From the NCBI RefSeq assembly GCF_900141835.1, contig NZ_FQZD01000011.1, positions 80,086-144,085 of the forward strand: a stretch of 64,000 nucleotides of DNA. Reading direction: 5' to 3'. The DNA is from Propionispora hippei DSM 15287 (GTDB lineage Bacteria > Bacillota > Negativicutes > Propionisporales > Propionisporaceae). Each line of letters opens with the position of its first letter. Position 1 is the stretch's first letter. This document shows positions 51,070 through 59,922 of this stretch, piece by piece. A model generated the notes under the pieces. The model did no database searches. It saw only the letters and a list, made by a program, of their open reading frames with translations, and was not told the origin of the DNA. A program made the translations under genes and the position numbers.

Positions 51070-52086
51070 TTGGGCAAGGGAAGTACCTTAATTTACAGCC
51101 TGCTAATAGTTATGGGCGGCATTTTTTTCTTTTGTACGGTAAGAAATGAAGTGGTGGCAGCAGATATTCAATATAAAAAAGAAATGGTCTTATTGATTGA
51201 AGAAATCAGCAACTATGCGAAAAAGAAAAATCCTTATTTTCAGGTAATCGGCAATGGCGGACTGGATTTATACCGTCAGGAAAATCTTGATGATGCGTTG
51301 ATCAAAAGATTACTTAATCATCTTGATGGAGTTTTAGTGGAGGGGCGGGCTTATACCTGGGGAAAAACGGAGGATGATCAGGCGATGCATACTATGCCGA
51401 CAACTCCTGACGCTAAAGATTTTATTGACTCCTCGTTAAGTTTGCCTGTAGCCAATCATCTACCGGTTTTTATCGTGGACTATTGCCAGGATCATAACCA
51501 GATTGATGATGCATATCGGGAGAATCGTGCGAAAGGGTATATTTCTTTTATCGGAAGCCCTGATCTTAATACCATTCCTTCTTATCCACGGGATTTGCCG
51601 TGGGAATTTAACAAAAAAATTAGTCGTCTTGATCAGGTGCACAGCTTTCTAATTTTGTTGAATCCCGGAAATTTCAAAAGCAAGGAAGAGTATCTGCGTA
51701 AGCTGCGCAATACGAATTGCGACTTGCTGATTATCGACCGTTATTTTGATAATCAACCGTTGTCCAGTGCCGACGTGGCTTCGCTTCGTGTAAGGAAAAA
51801 CGGCACTTCCCGGCTGGTATTTGCTTATCTAAGCATTGGTGAAGCGGAAAACTATCGGCCTTATTGGCAGGCGTCCTGGTCAACATCCCCTCCCGCCTGG
51901 ATTGCGGAAGAAAATCCTGATTGGCAGGGGAATTTTAAGGTGAAATATTGGACTAAAGAGTGGAAAAAGGTTTTATTCGGTTCTCCTCGGACTTTACTTG
52001 ATGAGATTGTAAAAGATGGCTTTAGTGGTGTTTTTTTAGATGTCATTGATGCATACGACTATTTCGAGAACAAGCAAGTCATGTAA
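51070..52086 (+). CDS. PelA hydrolase-domain-like protein (GH114/GH166, TM1410 type)
   Basis: 338 residues from TTG 51070 behind a G-rich site (GGGGGGAG). An N-terminal signal or anchor helix (LIYSLLIVMGGIFFF) is followed by a TIM-barrel-like glycosidase. Family marks are LVEGRAYTWGK, the acid/base region in AYLSIGEAENYRPYW and the C-terminal GVFLDVIDAYDYFEN. This is the TM1410/endo-polygalactosaminidase group to which the N-terminal hydrolase half of PelA belongs. Here the hydrolase is a separate protein, while the deacetylase half is encoded at 55.2 kb. First gene of the operon. Confidence 0.8.
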   Translation: MGKGSTLIYSLLIVMGGIFFFCTVRNEVVAADIQYKKEMVLLIEEISNYAKKKNPYFQVIGNGGLDLYRQENLDDALIKRLLNHLDGVLVEGRAYTWGKTEDDQAMHTMPTTPDAKDFIDSSLSLPVANHLPVFIVDYCQDHNQIDDAYRENRAKGYISFIGSPDLNTIPSYPRDLPWEFNKKISRLDQVHSFLILLNPGNFKSKEEYLRKLRNTNCDLLIIDRYFDNQPLSSADVASLRVRKNGTSRLVFAYLSIGEAENYRPYWQASWSTSPPAWIAEENPDWQGNFKVKYWTKEWKKVLFGSPRTLLDEIVKDGFSGVFLDVIDAYDYFENKQVM

Positions 52087-52160
52087 TTTTTGTATATTTT
52101 CTCAGCGTGGTAGTGCAAACAATTGCAGTTTGTTTATTATCAAATATTGGAGGAACAGCA

Positions 52161-54347
52161 ATGAACATACTAATCACTGGCGGTTGTGGTTTTATCGGAT
52201 CACATGTTGCCGAACGTTTTTTTAAAGAAGGCCACAAAATTTGTATTATTGATAATCTTTCTACCGGGACGAAAGCCAATCTCAGTGTTGACTATGATTT
52301 TTATCAGCTTAATGTAACGGATAAAAACTGCGAGGAGGTTTTCCGCACGAATAACATCGATTGTGTTATTCATCTTGCGGCGCAAGTCGACGTTGCCGTT
52401 TCCAATGCGGATGCTTATCTGGATAGTGAATCCAATATACTTGGCTTAATCAACATGCTGGACCTGGCTCGCAAATACAAAGTAAGGAAATTTTTATTTG
52501 CTTCATCGGCAGCCGTATATGGGAATACTGAGGATTTGCCTATTATTGAAAATACAGAGCTCCAGCCTGTATCTGTTTATGGAATGAATAAACAGGTAGG
52601 GGAATATTACTGCCGGCAGTGGTCTGAACTGTATGGACTGAAAACAGTCATATTACGGTTTGCCAATGTCTATGGCCCGCGTCAAGGTCTTGCCGGCGAA
52701 GCCGGAGTCGTATCTATTTTTATGCAGCGCATGCTGGAAGAAAAAGAAGTGGTCGTTTATGGCGATGGCACACAGACTCGTGATTATATTTTTGTGGAAG
52801 ATGTGGCCGATGCCGTTTTCCGGGCCGCCACTAGTAAAGTAACCTCGCAAATCATGAACGTAGCAACAAATACGGAAACCAGCTTGGCAGATGTAATCGC
52901 TGCGTTGGGAGACATGCATGCTATTAAAGGCGTGCGCTTTGCCGAACGGCGAACCGGTGAGGTGGCTCATTCAAGACTGGATAATTTTCTTGTCAGACAG
53001 GAGTTGGGCTGGCAGCAGAAATACTCTTTGCGTGAGGGGCTTGCAAAAACTTACACGTGGTATCAAGCTCATTGGACGGAGCAAGCCACTGCGGCCGCCA
53101 TTGACATGCCAAGCAACAGTTTTTCCCGGTGGCGGCCCCATATAGAGAATTCAGGCATGTTTATTCTGATGCTCCTATTTAGTTGGAACAGCCTATATGG
53201 AGGAACGATTGATTACCGCCTTGGCCTTGATTACAACTATATTTACATTGGGCTTATGGGCATTTTATATGGCAAAAAGCAATCTTTGCCGGCCGTAGCT
53301 TTTTCAGCGGTTCTTTTTATTGGCACGGCACTGGCACGGGGCGGGGATTTTGTATCCATCATGTATCAAGCTCAATACTTGACTCACCTGGCCGCTTATT
53401 TGTGCATTGGAGTTGCCACAGGTTACGTACGGGATAATTCGGAACGAATAGCAGCGGATAAGCAGATGGAGCTGGATGCAATAAATAGCCAGTATAACTT
53501 TATGCGGACTCTTTATTTAGAGTGTAACCAACGCAAGGATGAACTTCATTCGCAGATTATTAACGCTAACGATAGTATTGGCAAAATATATAATATTGTT
53601 CGTGCCTTGAATAGCCTGAAAATGGAAGATATTTCCAATGAGGCTATCGGGATTGTAGGGAAAATTATGCAAACCGATGGGGTAGCTCTTTATACGGTAA
53701 ACAGGGGCAAAACTTATTGGCGTTTAAAAGTGCAATCTTCCGGCTACGGAGATGATCAAGCCAAGTCGATAAAAATTGCCGATTCCGAGTATGCCCGCTA
53801 TATCATGGATAAGAAGAGAATGTTTATAAATAATGAATTGCGACCTGACAGCCCGCTCATGGCAGCACCTGTTATTTATGAAGGCAGGGTTATTGCCATA
53901 GTTGCTTTGAAGAATCTGCCGTTTGAGAATTTGACCTTATATCATGAAAATCTTTTTCAAATTGTTGTTATGCTGGTGACAGATGCTTTTACTAAAGCCT
54001 ACTTGTACGATAAAGAATTGGAAGATCAAAAATACATTGCTCAAACCGAAATTCTTACTCCGGAAAAATTTGAAGATGTGTTGGAGGCAGTGGAAAGCAG
54101 GAGACAACTATATGGACAGGAACATTTGCTGCTGAAGGTCATTGAGCCGTATGGGACCTATGAGGAGGTTTATCAAAGGCTTGCCGGAAAAGTTAGAGAT
54201 GAGGATTATGTCGGGCTTCGCCAAGACGGTGCTTTATATTTATTGATGCTGAATATACCTGTGGCAATGGCTGCTGAAGTACAGCAAAGACTGTCCGAAG
54301 CTGGAATCCAGACTAGCATGATTATGGGTGGATGCGATGATGAATGA
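52161..54347 (+). CDS. pelD: PelX-PelD fusion: UDP-GlcNAc 4-epimerase plus c-di-GMP receptor
   Basis: 728 residues from ATG 52161 behind GGAGGA. Residues 1-305 are an extended SDR epimerase: TGGCGFIG (7-13), Ser115/116, Tyr140-x3-Lys144 (VYGMNK), RFANVYGPRQ. They match PelX, which makes UDP-GalNAc for Pel. About 320-430 form four TM helices, about 430-475 a helix, about 485-610 a GAF domain, about 620-728 a degenerate GGDEF. The GGDEF active site is lost (RQDGALY), but the inhibitory-site motif RxxD is kept as R679-D-E-D682 just before it. That is the c-di-GMP-binding layout of PelD. The fusion is unusual. It overlaps PelE by 11 nt. Confidence 0.88.
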   Translation: MNILITGGCGFIGSHVAERFFKEGHKICIIDNLSTGTKANLSVDYDFYQLNVTDKNCEEVFRTNNIDCVIHLAAQVDVAVSNADAYLDSESNILGLINMLDLARKYKVRKFLFASSAAVYGNTEDLPIIENTELQPVSVYGMNKQVGEYYCRQWSELYGLKTVILRFANVYGPRQGLAGEAGVVSIFMQRMLEEKEVVVYGDGTQTRDYIFVEDVADAVFRAATSKVTSQIMNVATNTETSLADVIAALGDMHAIKGVRFAERRTGEVAHSRLDNFLVRQELGWQQKYSLREGLAKTYTWYQAHWTEQATAAAIDMPSNSFSRWRPHIENSGMFILMLLFSWNSLYGGTIDYRLGLDYNYIYIGLMGILYGKKQSLPAVAFSAVLFIGTALARGGDFVSIMYQAQYLTHLAAYLCIGVATGYVRDNSERIAADKQMELDAINSQYNFMRTLYLECNQRKDELHSQIINANDSIGKIYNIVRALNSLKMEDISNEAIGIVGKIMQTDGVALYTVNRGKTYWRLKVQSSGYGDDQAKSIKIADSEYARYIMDKKRMFINNELRPDSPLMAAPVIYEGRVIAIVALKNLPFENLTLYHENLFQIVVMLVTDAFTKAYLYDKELEDQKYIAQTEILTPEKFEDVLEAVESRRQLYGQEHLLLKVIEPYGTYEEVYQRLAGKVRDEDYVGLRQDGALYLLMLNIPVAMAAEVQQRLSEAGIQTSMIMGGCDDE

Positions 54348-55227
54348 GTGGTTATTGATTCATTTTACGACCTTTTTTGTATATTACCTGATTTTTTCCC
54401 GGCAGAAACGGGAGAGAGCCTTTTGTGAGGCCATGTTGGTACTGCTCATTCCCCTTTTTGGGCTGTTGTTATTGCTGATTGTGAAAACTTTCGAGAAGCG
54501 ATATCTTTCCTGCGAAGATCCTTCCTACGTATACCGCAGTTTTGAACATGAACAGGCGTTTTTTATGGAACATGAGCAGCAAAGCGAAGCTGTGCTTGCC
54601 ATGCAGGATGTATTGCTTCTAACAGATACGGGTACTAAACGAAAGTTATTAGGTGCTGCTATACGAAAGGATATTTTGCGGAACAATGAAGTTTTATTAA
54701 CGGCGCTGCGTGACGAGGATACTGAAATATCGCACTATGCCGTTTCGCTGGTAAGCCGCCGAATCAGAGCCTTGGAAGAAGTTTTTTATCGTTTACAGAA
54801 AAGGCTGGCAGAGGTACCGACAGATGTACCGGCCTTGCGGGAGTATATTGATGCAATCGATGTTTATGTAAAAAGCAGCAGCATGGATGCGACGAGCCGG
54901 ATTTCCCTGCAGCAGGAACAGGTTGTTTTGCTGGAGCGTCTGCTGCATTTAGACAGATCGGAAGAAAAGTATTTCTTAATGAAGATTGAAGGCGAAATAG
55001 AATTAAGAAATTATAAAAAGGCCGAAGTGTTTTGTCAGATATTTATAGAGTGTTTTCCGAATAGTGAACAACCATATCTGTCCGATATAAAATTGGCCTA
55101 TCATTTGGCTGATGCTCGAAAAATTCAGCGGTCTATCCGACAACTGAAAAACTCCGCCATAGTCTTTTCGCAAAGAGCGTTAGCGGTTATCCGGTTTTGG
55201 GACAGGAGTGAGCAGCATGCGTCATAA
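54337..55227 (+). CDS. pelE: PelE-like membrane/TPR protein
   Basis: About 296 residues. Start at ATG 54337 (GTG 54328 possible), overlapping pelD. Two TM helices at the N-terminus (LIHFTTFFVYYLIF, LLIPLFGLLLLLIVKTF) and an all-helical C-terminal part with TPR-like helices (AVLAMQDVLLLTDTGTKRKL and others). Position between PelD and PelF and the two-TM-plus-TPR layout identify it as PelE, a synthase-complex scaffold partner. Confidence 0.8.
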   Translation: MMNEWLLIHFTTFFVYYLIFSRQKRERAFCEAMLVLLIPLFGLLLLLIVKTFEKRYLSCEDPSYVYRSFEHEQAFFMEHEQQSEAVLAMQDVLLLTDTGTKRKLLGAAIRKDILRNNEVLLTALRDEDTEISHYAVSLVSRRIRALEEVFYRLQKRLAEVPTDVPALREYIDAIDVYVKSSSMDATSRISLQQEQVVLLERLLHLDRSEEKYFLMKIEGEIELRNYKKAEVFCQIFIECFPNSEQPYLSDIKLAYHLADARKIQRSIRQLKNSAIVFSQRALAVIRFWDRSEQHAS

Positions 55228-57043
55228 CAGGGGCAATATTCTTATTTTATTCATTCTTTTGTGTTTAGGACTATTTTTCCAGAACCAGCGGAGTGAAGGC
55301 TTCTTGAAAATGTTTAAAAACACAAACTTTTCAGTTGAAGCTAAGGCAGTGCGTAGTCTGCCTGATGCTGCCAAAAGCTGGCCTGATGAGCAGTTCCTGC
55401 TTGTTTATGATGGAAAAAATGGTGACAGCCTTCGTCTGGCCTTTAATATTGAGAAAACATTACAACAGATTAAGAAGGACGTCAAAATTATTCCGGTGGA
55501 AGCAATAGCCCAGGAAAAGTTGAATTACACGGGGATTATTTTGGCCTTTAGTGATTTGGATAAACTTAAGAATTTCGAGCCATTGCACCGGTATGTTGCT
55601 GATGGTGGAAATGTCTATTTTATGATTACGCCAAACGGGAATATGTTTACGGAAATACAAAGAGAGCTGGGAATCAAAAGCAGCGGTGATATGGTAACTA
55701 CACCGGGTATTAAAGTGCTTTCCAATATTTTAATTAAAGGTAAAGGTTTTGTCTCCGAAAAGAGCAGTATTGAAAATAGTTCTTATCCTGTTGAACTTGA
55801 TGAACAATCTCGGCTTCACCTTACCTCCTATGAAGGTGTTCCCTTACTTTGGGAACGCAACAATGGCAAAGGTTCTTATGTTGTCTATAATGGAACTTCT
55901 TTACAGGTAAAAGACAGTCGGGGTGTCATAACGGGTATGTTGGGAATTGGCTTAAAGACATTTGCTTATCCGGTGATTGGTATCAAGCTGATGTATCTTG
56001 ATGATTTTCCGGCTCCCGTGCCGGAAGGGACCAGTGACGCTATTTATCCTGACTATCATTTGACTACTCCAGAATTTTACCGGCAAATATGGTGGCCGGA
56101 TATGCTCAAATTAGCAGCACGGTATAATGTAAAGTATACCGGAGTCGTTATAGAAACCTACGGAAATAAAGTCGATCCTCCTTTTGCTCCGGAAGCAAAT
56201 AACGGTGCCAATCGGAACCACCTTATTTTGTATGGCCGAGAGCTGCTAAAGAGCGGCGGTGAGCTGGGGGTGCACGGCTATAACCATCAACCGTTGGTTC
56301 CGCCGGGCTTTGTCAGGCATACAGATTATCAGCCCTGGACAAGTGTGGATGCTATGACCCAAAGTATAGGCGAATTGAAACGGTATATTGGGGACGTATA
56401 CCCGGATTATAAACTGAGAGTATATGTCCCGCCTTCCAATATACTGAGTCCTGAAGGCAGGAAAACATTGGTGCAGGCTTTACCGGACCTGCATGTGATT
56501 TCTTCCGTATATGTCGGCCATTATGAAACGGATAACAGTTATGCTCAGGAGTATGACAAAGGACCGGACGGCGTATTGAATATGCCCCGGATCAGTTCAA
56601 ATTATTTCCGGGATAAGGATGATGATTGGAGTATTATCAACGGAATCAGTTTCTTGGGAGTGTTTTGCCACTTTGTCCATCCCGATAATATTTTCTATCC
56701 CGAAAACAAAGGTCGCCATTGGGAGGAATTTTATAAAGGTCTTGAATCTTTGTTTAAGGATATTGCGGAAAAATATAATTGGCTTCGGGCTTGCACCGCT
56801 TCGCAGGGGGCGGAATATTTTGAGGATTTCTTGCGGATGAATTACCGGCTAAAGCTGGATGACAATCAATTGCAGATAGCTTGCGGCGGCTTTCGTGGCG
56901 ACAGCTATTTCGTTTTGCGGACTCCGAGGAAAATTATCAAGGCAACAGGCTGTGATGCTCAATCTATTGATGAAAATGTATATTTGCTAAAAATCCATTC
57001 TTCCCAAGTGAGTCTTCTTTTTGGAAGTGAGGTGCGTGAATGA
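55217..57043 (+). CDS. pelA: PelA deacetylase-like protein (DUF2194)
   Basis: About 608 residues from ATG 55217 behind AGGAG. A signal anchor (ILILFILLCLGLFF) precedes a domain related to flavodoxin/ThuA type folds and then a polysaccharide-deacetylase domain. YLDDFPAPVPEG supplies an Asp pair and GVHGYNHQPLVPPG the metal His-x3-His. This matches the deacetylase part of PelA, which partly de-N-acetylates Pel so that it becomes cationic. The hydrolase half is absent here and encoded separately at 51.1 kb. Confidence 0.82.
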   Translation: MRHNRGNILILFILLCLGLFFQNQRSEGFLKMFKNTNFSVEAKAVRSLPDAAKSWPDEQFLLVYDGKNGDSLRLAFNIEKTLQQIKKDVKIIPVEAIAQEKLNYTGIILAFSDLDKLKNFEPLHRYVADGGNVYFMITPNGNMFTEIQRELGIKSSGDMVTTPGIKVLSNILIKGKGFVSEKSSIENSSYPVELDEQSRLHLTSYEGVPLLWERNNGKGSYVVYNGTSLQVKDSRGVITGMLGIGLKTFAYPVIGIKLMYLDDFPAPVPEGTSDAIYPDYHLTTPEFYRQIWWPDMLKLAARYNVKYTGVVIETYGNKVDPPFAPEANNGANRNHLILYGRELLKSGGELGVHGYNHQPLVPPGFVRHTDYQPWTSVDAMTQSIGELKRYIGDVYPDYKLRVYVPPSNILSPEGRKTLVQALPDLHVISSVYVGHYETDNSYAQEYDKGPDGVLNMPRISSNYFRDKDDDWSIINGISFLGVFCHFVHPDNIFYPENKGRHWEEFYKGLESLFKDIAEKYNWLRACTASQGAEYFEDFLRMNYRLKLDDNQLQIACGGFRGDSYFVLRTPRKIIKATGCDAQSIDENVYLLKIHSSQVSLLFGSEVRE

Positions 57044-58482
57044 GAATCTGTATCATTGCCGAAGGTAGTTATCCGTACATTACCGGCGGCGTTTCGTCCT
57101 GGATTCAGATGCTGATAACAGGAATGCCGGAGCATGAATTTATCATCTACTCTATCGGTGCGGAAGAGAAAAATAAAGGGAAGTTTAAATATAGTCTGCC
57201 CGACAATATTGTAGAGGTCAAAGAAGTTTTCCTTGACAGTATTTTAAACCAGCAGTATTCGGGCACTACGGTGTTTCCACTGTCGTCCCGGCAAAAGGAC
57301 ATGCTCTTTTCGTTAATATGTGGTGAAGGCGAAATCAAGATTGATGAATTAGTGGAAATTTTCCGCTCATCAAAGACAAGGGCGGCTCTTAGTATTTTTA
57401 TGAGCTTTAACTTTTTTGACATCATAACGGCCGTTTATAAGGAACGGTATAGCCACTTACCGTTCACAGATTTCTTCTGGACCGTGAGATCTATGCTATT
57501 ACCGCTATTTTTCTTATTACAACAGGATTTTCCCCGTGCGGATGTTTACCATAGTGTAGCAACAGGCTATGCCGGCGTCGTGGGAAGCCTGGCGGCAAAA
57601 ATGAGCAAAAAGCCCTTTATCCTGACCGAGCATGGCATTTATTCCCGTGAACGGGAAGAAGAAATTATTCAGAGCAATTGGGTAGAGCCGCACTTTAAGG
57701 ACTTATGGATCAATTATTTTTATAGCCTTGCCAGGCTGACTTATTTTGAAGCAACGCGGGTGTTCTCCCTGTTTGCCAAGAATGCGGAGATTGAGGTCGC
57801 TTTGGGATGCGATGCCGGTAAAATTGAGATTATTACCAATGGTGTTGATGTGGAGCTGTACGAGGGAATTAGCGCTGAACCGGCGGAAGAAGATACGGTT
57901 GTCATTGGCGCTGTGGTGCGGGTTGTGCCAATCAAAGATATTATTACCATGCTGCGCGGTTTTTCCCTGGTCATTCAGGCATTGCCTTCGGCACAATTTT
58001 TAATTCTTGGACCGACTGATGAAAATGAAGAGTATTATGAAGAATGCCTGAATATGGTGGAGCGGCTGAAGTTGGAAGGTTGTGTCCAGTTCACCGGGAC
58101 AGTGAATGTAAACGAGTATCTGGGGAAGCTGGATATTATGGTGCTAAGCAGTGTTAGTGAAGGGCAGCCGTTGGCTGTGCTGGAGGGGATGGCTTGTTAT
58201 AAGCCTTTTGTAACGACCGATGTGGGAAGCTGCCGCGAATTATTGTATGGTAACAATGACTCTCTGGGGCCGGCGGGCATTATTGTTCCTTTGATGGACT
58301 TTGAAGCGATGGCCCAGGCCATTATCAGGCTTGCCCGTGATAAAGAGCTGCGGAGAAGTATGGGAGAAAATGCTTATCAAAGAATTGCTCAGTATTACAC
58401 CAAGGATGGCATGATTATGAGCTATCGCCAGGTGTATGCAGAATTGGGGGGAGTCATGTGGCGGGAATCGGTTTTGAGTTAA
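57040..58482 (+). CDS. pelF: Pel glycosyltransferase PelF (GT4)
   Basis: 480 residues from an ATGA overlap with the previous stop. The start EGSYPYITGGVSSWIQMLI is diagnostic for PelF. Further marks are FILTEHGIYSREREEEI, NGVDVELYE and SEGQPLAVLEGMA (E-x7-E). It is a soluble GT4 that polymerises GalNAc/GlcNAc from UDP-sugars, held at the membrane by PelD, PelE and PelG. Confidence 0.96.
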   Translation: MRICIIAEGSYPYITGGVSSWIQMLITGMPEHEFIIYSIGAEEKNKGKFKYSLPDNIVEVKEVFLDSILNQQYSGTTVFPLSSRQKDMLFSLICGEGEIKIDELVEIFRSSKTRAALSIFMSFNFFDIITAVYKERYSHLPFTDFFWTVRSMLLPLFFLLQQDFPRADVYHSVATGYAGVVGSLAAKMSKKPFILTEHGIYSREREEEIIQSNWVEPHFKDLWINYFYSLARLTYFEATRVFSLFAKNAEIEVALGCDAGKIEIITNGVDVELYEGISAEPAEEDTVVIGAVVRVVPIKDIITMLRGFSLVIQALPSAQFLILGPTDENEEYYEECLNMVERLKLEGCVQFTGTVNVNEYLGKLDIMVLSSVSEGQPLAVLEGMACYKPFVTTDVGSCRELLYGNNDSLGPAGIIVPLMDFEAMAQAIIRLARDKELRRSMGENAYQRIAQYYTKDGMIMSYRQVYAELGGVMWRESVLS

Positions 58483-59912
58483 AAAAGCTGTTTCACAAAA
58501 AAAGTGCTGTAGGTTATTTACGGGCCTGTTCCTATACGGCGATTGTAACAATTGGTCCTTTTATTCTTATGTTGCTTATGATCCTTTTTATTCAGGCGAT
58601 GCTGCACTCGATGAATAATTCATACCAGGTAGAACAGTTGTTTCTGGCTTCGGTCATTTATCCGTTGATTTTTTCTCAAATTGCATCAAGCGGGTTCGCC
58701 ATGCTGATTACCCGGTTTGCGGCCGATAAGATTTACCGGAAAGAGTATGAAAGTGTCGTACCTTCTTTGTATGGTATTATCACAATGGTATTGTTGGTCG
58801 CATCCATACCGGCTATTTGGTTTTTGTGGGACGCTCCGCTCAATATCATGTTGAAGCTTGCCACTTATATTCTTTACATGGAATTAAACATAATCTGGAT
58901 ACAAGGGGTTTATTTAAGCGCGTTAAAAGATTACCGGAAAATTATTCAGTCCTACTCGGTAGGTGTGACCGTTACCGTTGTACTTGCTTACTTGGTAACA
59001 AAAGTGTTGATTCCGGACATAGTGACAGGGCTGTTAGTGACTATTGATATTGGTATGTTTTTGGTGATGACCATGCTGTTATTAAATATTATAAGATTCT
59101 TCACAGAGGTTAATAACTGCCATTTTTCCTTTTTGCAGTATTTTGAAAAATACCGGTCCCTGTTTTTTATTAATATTTGTTACTATCTTGGTTTGTATTG
59201 TCCTATTTTCTTTATTTGGCGCAGTCCCTTAGGCTTAAAGGTAGCCGATACTTATTTGTTGGCTCCTGCCTATGATGTGGCTACCTTTTACGCATTTTTA
59301 TCATTGGTGCCGATAGCTATTGTATTTGTTATTTCTACAGAACTTAATTTCTACGATAAATACGCGATCTATTTTAAGCTTATTACCGGGAAAGGCAATT
59401 ATCGTGAAATTGAGGACGCCAAACAAGCTATGCTTCAGGTGCTATGGTCTGAAATCCGTAATCTCATGGAAATACAGTTGGTAGTAACCTTTATCTTCCT
59501 GGCGTTGGGGAATTACTTACTGCCTTGGCTCGGACTTACTTATGACTCGGTACATATTTACAACGTGCTTTTAATTGGAGCGTATCTTACCGGTATGACC
59601 CAGTACTTTTTAATTATTATGCTGTACTTTGAAGATAGGCGGGGCGCATTGAGTATTGCGAGCTTTTTCCTTGCTGCTAATATCGTGTTTAATTATATTT
59701 CGGTATGCTTAGGCGAAAATACCTATGGCTTTGGGCTGTTCTTAGCCGCCTTTTTGACGCTGTCTTTGGCAATGATGCGATTGATTTATTATACAAACCG
59801 AATTGATTACTTCGTTTTTTGTACCCAGCCGGTTTTAAATAAAATAGAAGAGGGTATGATATCCCGCTGGCTTAGTAGATGGTATCCGGTGCAACAAGAC
59901 AAATACAAATAG
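58458..59912 (+). CDS. pelG: Pel membrane translocase PelG
   Basis: 484 residues from GTG 58458 (GGGGGGAG), overlapping pelF by 25 nt. The first residues MAGIGFELKKLF are typical of PelG. About 12 TM helices in a MOP/Wzx-like arrangement. It is thought to carry the growing chain across the inner membrane together with PelD, PelE and PelF. Confidence 0.95.
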   Translation: MAGIGFELKKLFHKKSAVGYLRACSYTAIVTIGPFILMLLMILFIQAMLHSMNNSYQVEQLFLASVIYPLIFSQIASSGFAMLITRFAADKIYRKEYESVVPSLYGIITMVLLVASIPAIWFLWDAPLNIMLKLATYILYMELNIIWIQGVYLSALKDYRKIIQSYSVGVTVTVVLAYLVTKVLIPDIVTGLLVTIDIGMFLVMTMLLLNIIRFFTEVNNCHFSFLQYFEKYRSLFFINICYYLGLYCPIFFIWRSPLGLKVADTYLLAPAYDVATFYAFLSLVPIAIVFVISTELNFYDKYAIYFKLITGKGNYREIEDAKQAMLQVLWSEIRNLMEIQLVVTFIFLALGNYLLPWLGLTYDSVHIYNVLLIGAYLTGMTQYFLIIMLYFEDRRGALSIASFFLAANIVFNYISVCLGENTYGFGLFLAAFLTLSLAMMRLIYYTNRIDYFVFCTQPVLNKIEEGMISRWLSRWYPVQQDKYK

Positions 59913-59922
59913 GAGGGATTTT

